Shown here piece by piece: positions 8,737 through 17,367 of a stretch of 64,000 bases of DNA. The stretch covers positions 1 through 64,000 of the forward strand of contig NZ_NIJF01000116.1 of assembly GCF_003316765.1 (NCBI RefSeq), read 5' to 3'. The notes below the pieces were generated by a model that saw only the letters and a list, made by a program, of their open reading frames with translations, did no database searches and was not told where the DNA came from. The translations under genes and the position numbers were made by a program. Source of the stretch: Bacillus sp. P14.5 (GTDB lineage: Bacteria; Bacillota; Bacilli; Bacillales; Bacillaceae_B). How positions within the stretch are numbered: the first letter of the stretch is position 1; the number at the start of each line of letters is the position of its first letter.

Positions 8737-9330
8737 ATGCAAGGCTCTACTTCATCACTACATTTTGAAAAAAGACTGCAGGAATTTAAGAAGATTGCAT
8801 CTATTAAGAAACCTAAACACATAGAGAAGGTTTTTGAAGAAGAAATCAGCGGTGTCTTTCTTTTGACTGGTAATATAGGTGTATTAAAGAGGTATGTTGA
8901 TCTTTTTAAAAGTAAAGACCTGCCCGTGTTTATACATATTGATAAAATCGGAGGATTGAGCTCAGACATCGAAGGGGTGAATTTCTTGGCGAATTATGTT
9001 CAGCCAACAGGGATTATCTCTACGAGAAGCAGTTTGATTAAGATGGCGAAGAAAAACGGATTGCTTACGATACAGAGGTTGTTTTTGGTGGATACCGAAG
9101 CGGTCAACCATGGACTGGAATCTATTGAAAAGTATCGCCCGGATTATGTTGAGATAATGCCGGCAATCGTACCTGAGGTCATTACGTATATAAGTGAAAA
9201 TGTGAAGGTGCCAGTTATGACTGGGGGGTTGGTGAAGACGCCGCTTCATATGACGAATTCAATTAAAGCAGGGGCTGCGGCCGTTTCAACGTCTAATCCT
9301 GATTTATGGAAGGTGGATCTGAAAGAGTGA
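8737..9330 (+). CDS. glpP: GlpP, glycerol uptake operon antiterminator
   Basis: A 197-residue member of the GlpP family, an RNA-binding antiterminator that in Bacillus subtilis responds to glycerol-3-phosphate and lets RNA polymerase pass leader terminators. Family features seen are VFLLTGNIGVLKRYVD near the N-terminus, the IHIDKIGGLSSD segment, RSSLIKMAKKNGLLTIQRLF in the middle, and the GGLVKTPLHM and STSNPDLW segments near the C-terminus. The start is ATG 8737 behind AAGGGAGGG. The neighbours are not glpFK or glpD but a phosphatase, a glycerophosphodiesterase and an ABC importer, so this copy probably serves a dedicated glycerophosphodiester regulon. Its stop overlaps the next start (GTGA). 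Confidence 0.93.
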   Translation: MQGSTSSLHFEKRLQEFKKIASIKKPKHIEKVFEEEISGVFLLTGNIGVLKRYVDLFKSKDLPVFIHIDKIGGLSSDIEGVNFLANYVQPTGIISTRSSLIKMAKKNGLLTIQRLFLVDTEAVNHGLESIEKYRPDYVEIMPAIVPEVITYISENVKVPVMTGGLVKTPLHMTNSIKAGAAAVSTSNPDLWKVDLKE

Positions 9331-9986
9331 ATATCAAAGCTGTTCTTTTCGATTTGGATGGTACGCTGATTGATAGTCGTGCCAGTATTATTAAATCTGT
9401 TTTAGCTACCACTGAAAAATTTGCTCCAGGCCGTTTTACTTACGAGGGCTTAGCCGCTCAGTTCGGTACTGCGTATGTGAAAATCCTTGAGACCCTGGAT
9501 GAGGCACGAACTAAAGAAATCATAAACCATTATGCCATTGGCCAAGCCCGGTCGTATGCTGCTGAGGCTGAATTATTTCCTGGAGTCTTAGAGGGGCTTG
9601 AGCAGCTGAATAAACAGGGATTTACTCTTGGTATTGTAACGAATCAAAATCGTCTTTTAACGGAAGAGATTCTCAGACTGCATAATATTCACCATTACTT
9701 CGAGTGCATTATTAGCTGTGATGATGTACTAGAAGGAAAACCAAGTCCCGAGCCGATTACTAAAGCAGTTACCAGACTGGGGCTGAATGAAAATGAGTGC
9801 TTAATGGTGGGTGATTCCCATTTCGACATCATGGCTGCAATCAATGCGGGGGTCCATAGTGCGCTTATTGAGTCTTATGGAAAAAAACAAAACAAAGATT
9901 GTATTCCAAGCTATACATTCTCATCATTGGCCGGATTTTTCGATTATTCCTTGAAAACCTTTGAGAAGGAGAGGCTGGTAAGATGA
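9327..9986 (+). CDS. HAD-family phosphatase (subfamily IA)
   Basis: A 219-residue haloacid-dehalogenase-like hydrolase if started at GTG 9327, which overlaps the glpP stop and follows AAGGTGG; ATG 9306 is the alternative. Motif I is DLDGT with both catalytic aspartates (near the N-terminus), motif II is VTNQ, the conserved Lys lies in GKPSPEP, and motif IV is GDSHFD. A helical cap follows motif I, as in PpaX/Gph phosphatases. In this operon it may dephosphorylate glycerol-phosphate or a related product; the substrate is not evident from sequence. A 4-bp ATGA overlap joins it to the next gene. Confidence 0.85.
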   Translation: MNIKAVLFDLDGTLIDSRASIIKSVLATTEKFAPGRFTYEGLAAQFGTAYVKILETLDEARTKEIINHYAIGQARSYAAEAELFPGVLEGLEQLNKQGFTLGIVTNQNRLLTEEILRLHNIHHYFECIISCDDVLEGKPSPEPITKAVTRLGLNENECLMVGDSHFDIMAAINAGVHSALIESYGKKQNKDCIPSYTFSSLAGFFDYSLKTFEKERLVR

Positions 9987-10705
9987 TTAACTGTACTGCC
10001 CACAGAGGGTGTTCATTACTCGCTCCTGAAAATACACTGATTGCGTTTAAAAAGGCAATAGATCATCCTGCGGTTTCGATGATAGAGTTGGATGTCCAGC
10101 TTAGCAAAGATCTTCATCCTGTCGTCATTCATGACTTTTCGGTTGATAGAACGACCAATGGCAAAGGATTGGTTGGTGATCACACGCTGGAGGAATTAAA
10201 GAAATTAGACGCTGGTTCATGGTTTAACAGTGACTTCAGCAATGAATCGATTCCAAGCCTTTCAGAAGTGCTTCGCTTATGCAAAGGACAGATAAAAATA
10301 AACATTGAACTGAAGACACTTCCGAGGTACTATCCGCAACTGGAAGAAATGGTTGCGAAAACGATTTTAGAAGAAGGAATGGAGAAGGAAGTGATGATTT
10401 CTTCCTTTGACCACCAGCGGATCAAAAGGGTAAAAGATTGGCTGCCTGACACGGAGACAGGGCTTATCATGATGGCAAACCCCGTTCTTATTACTCAGCA
10501 ATTAAAAGAAGCAAGGGCTTCCTTCCTCTCCATTGCCCATGGTTTCATTACTGAAGCTTTAGTGGAGGAGCTCCTTGGCCAGGATTTTAAATTGATAGCC
10601 TGGACGGTTAATAAGGAGGTGGATATGAAACGGATGAGAGAACTTAGTGAGAAGATTATGGTTTGTACTGATGATGTTGAGAGATGGAGTAGAATTCAAG
10701 AGTAA
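9983..10705 (+). CDS. Glycerophosphodiester phosphodiesterase (GDPD family), cytoplasmic
   Basis: A 240-residue enzyme that cleaves glycerophosphodiesters to glycerol-3-phosphate and an alcohol. Family motifs are AHRGCSLLAPENT near the N-terminus (catalytic His and Glu), ELDVQLSKDLHPVVIHDF (metal-binding Glu/Asp and second His), an INIELK segment, and AWTVN near the end. There is no signal peptide, so it acts on imported substrate, like UgpQ. The gene overlaps the phosphatase by 4 bp. Its product, glycerol-3-phosphate, is the known effector of GlpP, which would close a feed-forward loop with the first gene of the operon. Confidence 0.92.
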   Translation: MINCTAHRGCSLLAPENTLIAFKKAIDHPAVSMIELDVQLSKDLHPVVIHDFSVDRTTNGKGLVGDHTLEELKKLDAGSWFNSDFSNESIPSLSEVLRLCKGQIKINIELKTLPRYYPQLEEMVAKTILEEGMEKEVMISSFDHQRIKRVKDWLPDTETGLIMMANPVLITQQLKEARASFLSIAHGFITEALVEELLGQDFKLIAWTVNKEVDMKRMRELSEKIMVCTDDVERWSRIQE

Positions 10706-10802
10706 TAATCAAACTATTCTTTATTTTATATTAATAGTAGGTTAACAATTTATTGATATGATTTAATTACAAGTAGATAGCTGTAGGGCTTTGAGAAGAC
10801 GA

Positions 10803-10853
10803 GAAACCTGTTAGAGATGAATATTAATTCATCTTTTTCAGGTTTCTTTTTTT
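10803..10853 (+). promoter_or_regulatory. Leader terminator upstream of the ABC importer genes
   Basis: GAAACCTG (10803) pairs with CAGGTTTC (10839), and AGATGAAT with ATTCATCT around loop ATTA, followed by seven or more T residues, 75 bp before the solute-binding gene. Its 5' arm shares GAGAAACCT with the glpP leader. I infer that GlpP-type antitermination controls both transcripts. Confidence 0.7.
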
Positions 10854-10927
10854 GTGGAGGTGAAGAAGGAGAAGGGATTCTGTCATTCAAGTTACAAATA
10901 GCCATTTGAAAAATAGGAGGATGAAAT

Positions 10928-12658
10928 ATGTTGAAATTTAAACGTATGACAATTGCAGTGAGTATGGTCTTGATCCTGTTGCTCAGCGCGTGCATAGGTG
11001 GAGGTTCTAATTCAAAAGTTGTATCAAATAATGCCAATGAAAATGTTGAGGCTGAAGAGACGAACAAAGAAAATTCAGGGGAGAAAGACCGTTCTCCTTA
11101 TAAGATTAAAATTCTCGGCAACAGCGATAAGGTATCCACAACAGCGGAAACCCCGATTGGACAAGTAATCAAAGAAAAATTCAATATCGAATTTGAGTTG
11201 ATCCCTTACAGCGGTGATCTTAAGCAAAAGCTGAACATGATGCTTGCTGCGGGAGACTATCCGGAGCTCCTTCATATAGAAGGACAGGAAATTGTCAAGA
11301 AATATATCAATGCGGGAGCCGTGATCCCCCTTGATCCTTATTTAGAAACGGCATCGAATTTCAATGAGAGATATGAAGAAACCATTCCATTCTGGAGAAG
11401 TGCTTCTGAGGACGGGAAGCTTTATAAATGGGAATATGATACTCCGCAGGATATCAATAACTTTTGTGAATGTAATGATATAGCCATCCGAAGTGACCTG
11501 CTGGAAGAAGAAGGCTGGCCGGAGCTTCGCAGTACAGATGATTATGTGAAATTCTTGAAGGAAAAGTTAGAGGAACACCCTTCTACCAATGGCAACAAAA
11601 CAATTGGTATGGCAGTCCCTTTTGCAGAATCATGGGGTATGGCAGGGGTATCCCCGATTATGTATGAAAAAGGTGACGAGTATATTTCGGTAGGTAATGA
11701 AGGAGTAATTTTTAACTATAAAGAGAAAAAATTCGAAGACATGTTTTCCAATGAGTACACGAAAGATTCATTGAAATTCTTTAATAGGCTGTACCGTGAA
11801 GGCATCATTTCGGAAGAAAGCTTTACGGATACGTACGAGCAAGTGAAAGAAAAGTTGAACAGCGGCCAGGCCCTTAGTGCTTTTTACAGCGTCTTTGGAA
11901 TAGATGGGATTAATCGTGCCATAGAGAATTCGGGGAACTCTGAACTGCAATATATCAAAATGCCTATCCAAACGAATTCACAAGTGGAAGAGAATCAAAG
12001 CCGCCTGCTGCGTCTAGAAAGTACCCGTCCATACAGTTCAGTGGTGATCACTAAAAATGCTAAGCACCCAGAGCGCATTATGGAATTAGTGGATTGGATT
12101 GCTTCGGAGGAAGGACAGTTGCTGCTTCAATCAGGGATTGAAGGGAAGCATTATTCTGTTGAAGACGGAAAGAGAGTTCCATCTGAAGAGTTTATCGATG
12201 GTGCTTTAAATAAAGAAGCGTATTTATCAACTGAAGGATTTAGCTTTAGGATGCTGGGTTATGTCCGTTCTTCTTCTCCTGTAGATGGACAACCATACTC
12301 ACTGTTGAATGATAGCGAGATTAAAGACAAGCTCTACTTGACGGACCGTGTGAAGGGTGCATATGAAGAGATGGGATGGGAGCATTCGTTGAGCTGGTGG
12401 CATGAAAATGGTGAACCTGCACCATCGGGAGTGGCATCAGCGGTATCTGTCGACCCTGCAAGCAAGGTTGGAAAAACACATCAAAAGATGGTAGATCTTC
12501 GTATAAAGAATTCGGCACGCTTGATCTCCGCAGATTCAGAAAAAGAATTTGAAGAGATCTGGAAGGATGTCATGAAACAATACGAGAAGCTGGAGCCTCA
12601 GACGGTAATTGATGAGTATAATGCCATTTATGAGAAGGAACAAAGTAAAGTTGAATAA
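10928..12658 (+). CDS. Extracellular solute-binding lipoprotein (LplA/LipO type)
   Basis: A 576-residue lipoprotein behind AATAGGAGGATGAAAT, with a signal peptide and lipobox LLSAC (Cys about 22) followed by Gly/Ser. The size and motifs (LNMMLAAGDYPELLHIEG, ADSEKEFEEIWKDVMKQY near the end) fit the large family-1 binding proteins that pair with LplB/LplC or YtcP-type permeases. These usually bind oligosaccharides or their derivatives. The gene follows its own leader terminator and precedes two matching permease genes; no ATPase gene is present, which is usual for this class as it shares an MsmX-like ATPase. The ligand could be a glycerophosphodiester or sugar conjugate, given the glpP/GDPD context. 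Confidence 0.87.
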   Translation: MLKFKRMTIAVSMVLILLLSACIGGGSNSKVVSNNANENVEAEETNKENSGEKDRSPYKIKILGNSDKVSTTAETPIGQVIKEKFNIEFELIPYSGDLKQKLNMMLAAGDYPELLHIEGQEIVKKYINAGAVIPLDPYLETASNFNERYEETIPFWRSASEDGKLYKWEYDTPQDINNFCECNDIAIRSDLLEEEGWPELRSTDDYVKFLKEKLEEHPSTNGNKTIGMAVPFAESWGMAGVSPIMYEKGDEYISVGNEGVIFNYKEKKFEDMFSNEYTKDSLKFFNRLYREGIISEESFTDTYEQVKEKLNSGQALSAFYSVFGIDGINRAIENSGNSELQYIKMPIQTNSQVEENQSRLLRLESTRPYSSVVITKNAKHPERIMELVDWIASEEGQLLLQSGIEGKHYSVEDGKRVPSEEFIDGALNKEAYLSTEGFSFRMLGYVRSSSPVDGQPYSLLNDSEIKDKLYLTDRVKGAYEEMGWEHSLSWWHENGEPAPSGVASAVSVDPASKVGKTHQKMVDLRIKNSARLISADSEKEFEEIWKDVMKQYEKLEPQTVIDEYNAIYEKEQSKVE

Positions 12659-12678
12659 TCAATCTTAAGAAGCTCTAC

Positions 12679-12723
12679 GATGAGAATGGGCATGGTTGCA
12701 AGATGATCCTGCCCATTTTCATC
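12679..12723 (+). other. Intercistronic hairpin between binding protein and permease
   Basis: GATGAGAATGGGCA and TGCCCATTTTCATC form a 14-bp stem (one G-U) with no T tract. Such hairpins often protect the binding-protein mRNA and lower permease expression. Confidence 0.6.
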
Positions 12724-12740
12724 TAATTAGGGGGGGTATT

Positions 12741-13709
12741 ATGGAAAAGTCGGTTGTACTTGCTTCTAAAGTGAAAGCATCAATGGATGGAAATTTTTCT
12801 CGGATAATAAAAAAGCTCATTCGGCAAAGGTATTTGTTCTTCATGCTGCTTCCGAGTGTTGTATTGGTATTCCTTTTCAATTACTTAACGCTAGCCGGCT
12901 GGATAATCGCCTTTAAGGATTATCAAATCGGCATTAGTATATGGGAAGTAGAATGGACAGGGCTTGAACAATTCAAAACCTTCTTCGCTGAAAGTGGAGA
13001 TTATGTGTATCTACTGAGAAATACTCTGGTGATGAACTTGTCTGTTATCGTGGTGAATTTAACTTTAGCCTTAACATTTGCCATTCTATTAAATGAAATC
13101 AGAGTGAAATGGTTTGCCAAGACGATTCAGACAGTATCTTTTTTTCCATTTTTTATTTCATGGGTGATCGTGTACGCTATTATGCATGCCTTATTTTCTG
13201 CTTCCACAGGTGCCGTGAACGAAACATTGATGGAAGTCGGGATTATCCAAAAAGGAATCAATATTCTTGGAGATAAGCAGTTCTCGTGGTTATTGATTAT
13301 TTGTATGATGGCTTGGAAATACATCGGTTATAACGCTATTATTTTCATATCTGCCATCTCTTCCATTTCACTGGAACAATATGAGTCTGCTGAAATAGAT
13401 GGAGCGGGCCGGTTTGGCAAGATTCGATATATTACTCTCCCGAATTTAATTCCAGCTTTAGTGGTCCTGCTGATCATGAACATTGGATGGGTATTGAATT
13501 CCGATTTTGAATTGTTTTACCTTTTTACAAACCCTACCAACTGGGAGACCATGGAAGTTCTGGATATGTATGTATATAAGTATGGCCTGCAATTAGGGGA
13601 CTTTTCTTATGCGACAGCTGTTGGGATGATCAAGTCTGTCGTCAGTATCATCCTTGTTGTAGGTGCGAATGCGATTTCCAAGAAGCTGACTGAAACGTCT
13701 ATCATTTAA
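12741..13709 (+). CDS. ABC transporter permease, LplB-like
   Basis: A 322-residue inner-membrane permease; I start it at ATG 12741 behind AGGGGGG. About six hydrophobic segments begin near residue 33 (LFFMLLPSVVLVFLFNYL). The ATPase-docking EAA loop is present as ESAEIDGAGRFGKIRYITLP (about 216-235). It pairs with the next gene and imports the ligand of the preceding lipoprotein. Confidence 0.9.
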   Translation: MEKSVVLASKVKASMDGNFSRIIKKLIRQRYLFFMLLPSVVLVFLFNYLTLAGWIIAFKDYQIGISIWEVEWTGLEQFKTFFAESGDYVYLLRNTLVMNLSVIVVNLTLALTFAILLNEIRVKWFAKTIQTVSFFPFFISWVIVYAIMHALFSASTGAVNETLMEVGIIQKGINILGDKQFSWLLIICMMAWKYIGYNAIIFISAISSISLEQYESAEIDGAGRFGKIRYITLPNLIPALVVLLIMNIGWVLNSDFELFYLFTNPTNWETMEVLDMYVYKYGLQLGDFSYATAVGMIKSVVSIILVVGANAISKKLTETSII

Positions 13710-13725
13710 CTAAAGGAGGAAAAAG

Positions 13726-14595
13726 GTGAAAAAGCGTCTAACTGCAGGAGATATTATCTTTAACCTGTTCAACTATTCATTTATGTTACTTTTGGGAATC
13801 TTGATGTTCTTTCCATTCGTCTATATTTTCAGCTATTCATTGAGCGACCCTAACACGCTGCCTAATGGCTTAATATTCTTTCCGTCTGGATTCAATATTG
13901 ACTCGTACGTTGTGGCACTAAGCAGTCCTGCCGTCTTGAATGGAATTCTTATTTCAATCCTAAGAACATTAATCGGGCCGGCAGTAATGATTTTCTTTAC
14001 CTCGATGGCAGCATATGTGTTGACCCGAGATGATTTATTTGCCGTAAAATTCTTCAGAAGGTTCTTTGTCTTTACCCTGTATATATCCAGTGGATTAATC
14101 CCCGTCTACCTATTGGTTCAATCCCTGAACCTGACAGGCAGCTTTTGGATTTATATTGTCCCTGCTGCTGTAGGGGTCTTTAATTTAGTTTTAATTAAAA
14201 CGTATATTGAAAGCTTGCCTAAGTCACTTGAAGATGCAGCATTAGTAGATGGTGCGAATGAGTTTGTCCTTTTCTGGAAAGTCATTTTTCCTGTGATCAA
14301 GCCTGTGGTCGCTGCCGTAATGTTATTTAGCGCGGTTGGGCAATGGAATGCATTTATCGATACTCAAATCTACAATGCCATGAATCCCGAGTTATTCCCG
14401 TTGCAATATGTCCTTTATGAAACACTTAACTCAACTACTGCAATGGAAAACAGTTCTGACTTGGTTCAAACAGTAACTCCTAAAGGCTTAAAGATGGCCA
14501 TTACCATGATTACTGTACTACCGATATTGATCATTTATCCTTTCTTACAGAAACATTTTGCAAAAGGATTGATGATTGGGTCTATTAAAGGATGA
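13726..14595 (+). CDS. ABC transporter permease, LplC/YtcP-like
   Basis: A 289-residue polytopic permease starting at GTG 13726 behind AAAGGAGG, 16 bp after its partner. The EAA loop reads LEDAALVDGANEFVLFWKVI (about 168-187), and the protein ends LMIGSIKG, typical of LplC/YtcP. It forms a heterodimer with the previous permease. Confidence 0.9.
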   Translation: MKKRLTAGDIIFNLFNYSFMLLLGILMFFPFVYIFSYSLSDPNTLPNGLIFFPSGFNIDSYVVALSSPAVLNGILISILRTLIGPAVMIFFTSMAAYVLTRDDLFAVKFFRRFFVFTLYISSGLIPVYLLVQSLNLTGSFWIYIVPAAVGVFNLVLIKTYIESLPKSLEDAALVDGANEFVLFWKVIFPVIKPVVAAVMLFSAVGQWNAFIDTQIYNAMNPELFPLQYVLYETLNSTTAMENSSDLVQTVTPKGLKMAITMITVLPILIIYPFLQKHFAKGLMIGSIKG

Positions 14596-14625
14596 AAAAA
14601 GTTTAAATCAGTCAGGAGAGATACA

Positions 14626-15738
14626 ATGGAGAAACTTCGTATTGGAATAGCTGGTGCTAAAAGAGGCAGAAGCTTATATAAAGAATTTCAAAAGCTTCAA
14701 GATGCAGAAGTCGTGGCTGTGATGGACCCGGACAGGAATTCCCTGGACAGATTTCTGGAAGAGTTTTCTGTGAAATCTGCGTTTGATGATTATGAGAAAT
14801 TATTAGATTTTGGTCTGGATATCGTTGTAATCGCTTCACCCATGCAGTTTCATGCCCAACAAGCCATTGAGGCATTGAACCGAAATATTCATGTTCTTTC
14901 TGAAGTCACTGCCGCGATTACAGTAAACGAATGCAAGGAACTCTTGCTGGCAGCGCAAGAAAGCAAGGCACAATATATGCTGGCAGAAAACTATTGTTAT
15001 ATGAGAGAAAACATTGCTATAAAAAATATGGTGAAAGCAGGCCTATTCGGAAAGATTTACTATGGTGAAGGAGAGTATATTCATCGCCTGCAGCCAGCTT
15101 ATTTTGAAAAAGAAGGAGTACCTACCTGGAGAAAAACATACCTTGCCAGCAAGCGGGGATGTACATACGGAACACACAGCCTCGGTCCTCTGATTGAATG
15201 GACGGGAGAAGCGGTTACCAGCGTGAATTGTCTGGGGACAGGTGCCCACCAGGAAGGCAGACGCTATACAAATGATGATACAACACTGATGCTCTGTAAG
15301 ACAAGCGGAGGCGCATTATTCAAAATCCGTACAGACATTGTCTCGAACCGTCCCCATAATATGGCCTATTATAGCTTACAAGGAACAAAAGGCTGCTATG
15401 AAGGACCTAAGACGAGTGCGGATGTACATAAAGTGTGGCTGGAGGATTATTCTAAAGGACCGGAGGATTGGCTGGATCTCTCTGAATTCTTTAATGATTT
15501 CTTACCGCCTGAACTGGTAGATGTCCCTGAAGAAGCCCGTTCTTCCCACCATCAGGGTGCTGATTATTACATGGTGAAAGATTTTGTGAAATCCATTAGA
15601 GAAGGCAAGCCGGTTTCAATCGATATCAAAAAAGCCCTGTTATTCACACTTCCAGGGATTATTTCCGAGAAATCGATTGAGTTAGGCGGAGATCATGCTG
15701 AAGTACCGGATATAAATAATTGGCTCGTCCAAAAATGA
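14626..15738 (+). CDS. Gfo/Idh/MocA-family oxidoreductase
   Basis: A 370-residue NAD(P)-dependent oxidoreductase. The N-terminal Rossmann fold has GIAGAKRG, a modified form of the usual GxGxxG, and VVIASPMQFHAQQA. The conserved EVTAAI takes the place of the usual EKP motif, so the typical catalytic Lys appears to be absent. The C-terminal beta domain includes GTHSLGPLIEW. It is the last gene of the importer operon and ends in a strong terminator. It probably modifies the imported sugar or cyclitol part. The missing Lys suggests atypical chemistry. Confidence 0.82.
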   Translation: MEKLRIGIAGAKRGRSLYKEFQKLQDAEVVAVMDPDRNSLDRFLEEFSVKSAFDDYEKLLDFGLDIVVIASPMQFHAQQAIEALNRNIHVLSEVTAAITVNECKELLLAAQESKAQYMLAENYCYMRENIAIKNMVKAGLFGKIYYGEGEYIHRLQPAYFEKEGVPTWRKTYLASKRGCTYGTHSLGPLIEWTGEAVTSVNCLGTGAHQEGRRYTNDDTTLMLCKTSGGALFKIRTDIVSNRPHNMAYYSLQGTKGCYEGPKTSADVHKVWLEDYSKGPEDWLDLSEFFNDFLPPELVDVPEEARSSHHQGADYYMVKDFVKSIREGKPVSIDIKKALLFTLPGIISEKSIELGGDHAEVPDINNWLVQK

Positions 15739-15783
15739 TGAAAAGGTGTGCATATCGATGCACACCTTTTTCATCATTTTTTA
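15731..15783 (+). terminator. Rho-independent terminator after the oxidoreductase
   Basis: A nearly perfect long stem (AATGATGAAAAGGTGTGCAT with its complement, one bulged A), loop ATCG, and six T residues. It overlaps the stop codon of the upstream gene. Confidence 0.9.
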
Positions 15784-15790
15784 ATAGAAT

Positions 15791-16420
15791 CTATCCGGCA
15801 ATTGATTGTCCTTGGGAAAATTCTATCCTGTGCAGACGCCGGTGGATAACGAAGGTAAGTATATAGGCGGTAGTGCTGCCCAAAAAGATGATGCCTAAAC
15901 CTGGAAAAGCACTCAAGATATAATAGTTTGCAGAGCAGCTCACAATCAACAAGAAAGTGCTGACCGGGGAGCTCACAGCCATTAATAAACTGTTTTTGAT
16001 ATAGTGAATCAACGGCATTTGAAAATGAACATAGAGAGGAAAAATATAAAACATAATGAAAAGATAAAATAAAGCAGCCGGAAAAAGCAAATAAGAAAAA
16101 CTATACAAAACAGACTCCAGCTGAAAGATTTGATAGTTAAGATAAAAACTGATGGGAGCCAGGAAAAGAAGAACCCCTAATTTATTCGACCGCCAAAACT
16201 CGGATTTATAAGTGTTCCAGAAGGTGTTGAAGACAGGAAAATCAAAATCCCCCTGGCACCATTTCCGTATAACGGCAAACATAGAAATACTGGCTGGCAT
16301 GAATCCAAAAATCAACGCTCCTGCCAATGTAAACAGCAACCATAATATATTTACATATGCCAACCGTGTAACCCATTCACTCACCCGGTAAATTCCTCCA
16401 AGTGCGCCGTTGAATTCCAT
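15791..16420 (-). CDS. DUF624 family membrane protein (YesL-like)
   Basis: A 209-residue membrane protein with about five hydrophobic segments, reading towards the importer operon. The opening (EFNGALGGIYRVSEWVTRLAYVNILW) and the WCQGDFDFPVFNTFW segment are typical of DUF624/YesL. These proteins are commonly encoded beside LplABC- or YesOPQ-type importers, which supports a shared role, but their function is unknown. The start is ATG 16420 behind a GGGGGGAG-rich site. Confidence 0.85.
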   Translation of the reverse strand: MEFNGALGGIYRVSEWVTRLAYVNILWLLFTLAGALIFGFMPASISMFAVIRKWCQGDFDFPVFNTFWNTYKSEFWRSNKLGVLLFLAPISFYLNYQIFQLESVLYSFSYLLFPAALFYLFIMFYIFPLYVHFQMPLIHYIKNSLLMAVSSPVSTFLLIVSCSANYYILSAFPGLGIIFLGSTTAYILTFVIHRRLHRIEFSQGQSIAG

Positions 16421-16649
16421 GGACAGACTCCCCCCCTTATATAGCTTTAATTATAAGTTTAATGGAAATTTGTTAACCGGGTTTAAAGGGTTTATTACAA
16501 TACTTTAAAGGTAGAACAGGGAGTAATGGTGACAGTAGGGATAAAGGAGCAGATCCCTTTACAATACCACAAGGCTTAGACCAGAAAAGTTCTTTAATCT
16601 TAAAACCACAATCAGCGGTTCTTTTTTATTGGAAAAGACATGTATAGCA

Positions 16650-16699
16650 GCATGTCTCTTTTCTGTTTCCATAGCTGAATGGGACAATGTACCTGTCCC
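16650..16699 (+). repeat. Exact 50-bp direct repeat, copy 2
   Basis: Identical over 50 bases to 7476-7525. Here the 5' side forms an AGACATG/CATGTCT hairpin followed by CTTTTCTG, so the copies carry different versions of the 5' arm. It lies 11 bp before tandem array 2. Confidence 0.85.
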
Positions 16700-16710
16700 C
16701 TCCTCCCGTG

Positions 16711-17045
16711 GTGGTACATGAATGGAAGGTTTTGGTCAGAGATATGTATCTAGAGGTGGCAGGTGAGTATATGAGTTGTAGGTTTTGGTCAGAGATATGT
16801 ATCCAGAGGTGGCAGGTGGGTACATGAGTGGCGGTTTTAGGTCAGAGATGTGTATCCATGTGAGCCCGGTGGGTACATGAGTTGTAGTTTTAGGTCAGAG
16901 ATATGTATCCAGAGGTGGCAGGTGGGTACATGAGTTGCAGGTTTTGATCCAAGATATGTATCCAAGAAATCCAGGTGGATACATGAGTAGCAGATTTTGG
17001 TCAGAGATATGTAACCATGAGCTCCCGGTGGATACATGAGTTTAA
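16711..17045 (+). repeat. Tandem array 2 of ~53-bp units (about 6 copies)
   Basis: About six units of the array-1 family in the same orientation, after a leading half unit. The conserved blocks are CAGAGATATGTATCCA and TGGGTACATGAGTTG; the linker is GGTTTTGGT-like. The cores differ within the array: AGAGGTGGCAG (three times), TGTGAGCCCGG, AGAAATCCAGG and TGAGCTCCCGG. The minus-strand frame across it is an artefact of the repeat. Confidence 0.93.
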
Positions 17046-17106
17046 TCTTTACGCGTTTTTTTGCCAAGTGACAGGATCCCAAGTGGTTAATGGTTATAAT
17101 TTACAC

Positions 17107-17150
17107 TAAAAAAGCGCTTATTTAATTGATCAAATCAACCAATAAGCGCT
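17107..17150 (-). terminator. Terminator of the YvrJ/DUF2922/DUF1659 cluster
   Basis: AGCGCTTATT (17113) pairs with AATAAGCGCT (17141); six A residues at its left become a T tract for minus-strand transcription. Confidence 0.85.
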
Positions 17151-17159
17151 CTCTCATTA

Positions 17160-17297
17160 TTAATTCCTCATCTCCTGCGGCAGCATCCTGATCGATTCAA
17201 TGACAGCTTCAAGCTTCGTTTCAATTCGGTGCAGAAGATACATTGTCACAACGATCGGAAAGCCTACCTCTGAGATGAACGAAATTCCTTGTTCCAA
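17160..17297 (-). CDS. YvrJ family small membrane protein
   Basis: A 45-residue protein starting at TTG 17297 behind a strong AAAGGAGGTGAGCAAA site. The N-terminal hydrophobic stretch (ISEVGFPIVVTMYLLHRIE) followed by an amphipathic ETKLEAVIESI helix matches the YvrJ family. Its function is unknown. It is the last gene of a three-gene set with DUF2922 and DUF1659 that recurs in bacilli. Easily missed because of its size and TTG start. Confidence 0.88.
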   Translation of the reverse strand: MEQGISFISEVGFPIVVTMYLLHRIETKLEAVIESIRMLPQEMRN

Positions 17298-17325
17298 TTT
17301 GCTCACCTCCTTTTTTTCAAGAAAT

Positions 17326-17359
17326 AAGGTGCCCTGTAGCCAGAGCTGCGGGGCACCTT
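17326..17359 (-). terminator. Intercistronic hairpin between DUF2922 gene and yvrJ
   Basis: AAGGTGCCC and GGGCACCTT form a 9-bp stem. The T content on the minus strand is modest (TTATTTCTT), so it may reduce rather than stop yvrJ transcription. Confidence 0.65.
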
Positions 17360-17367
17360 TTCATTTA

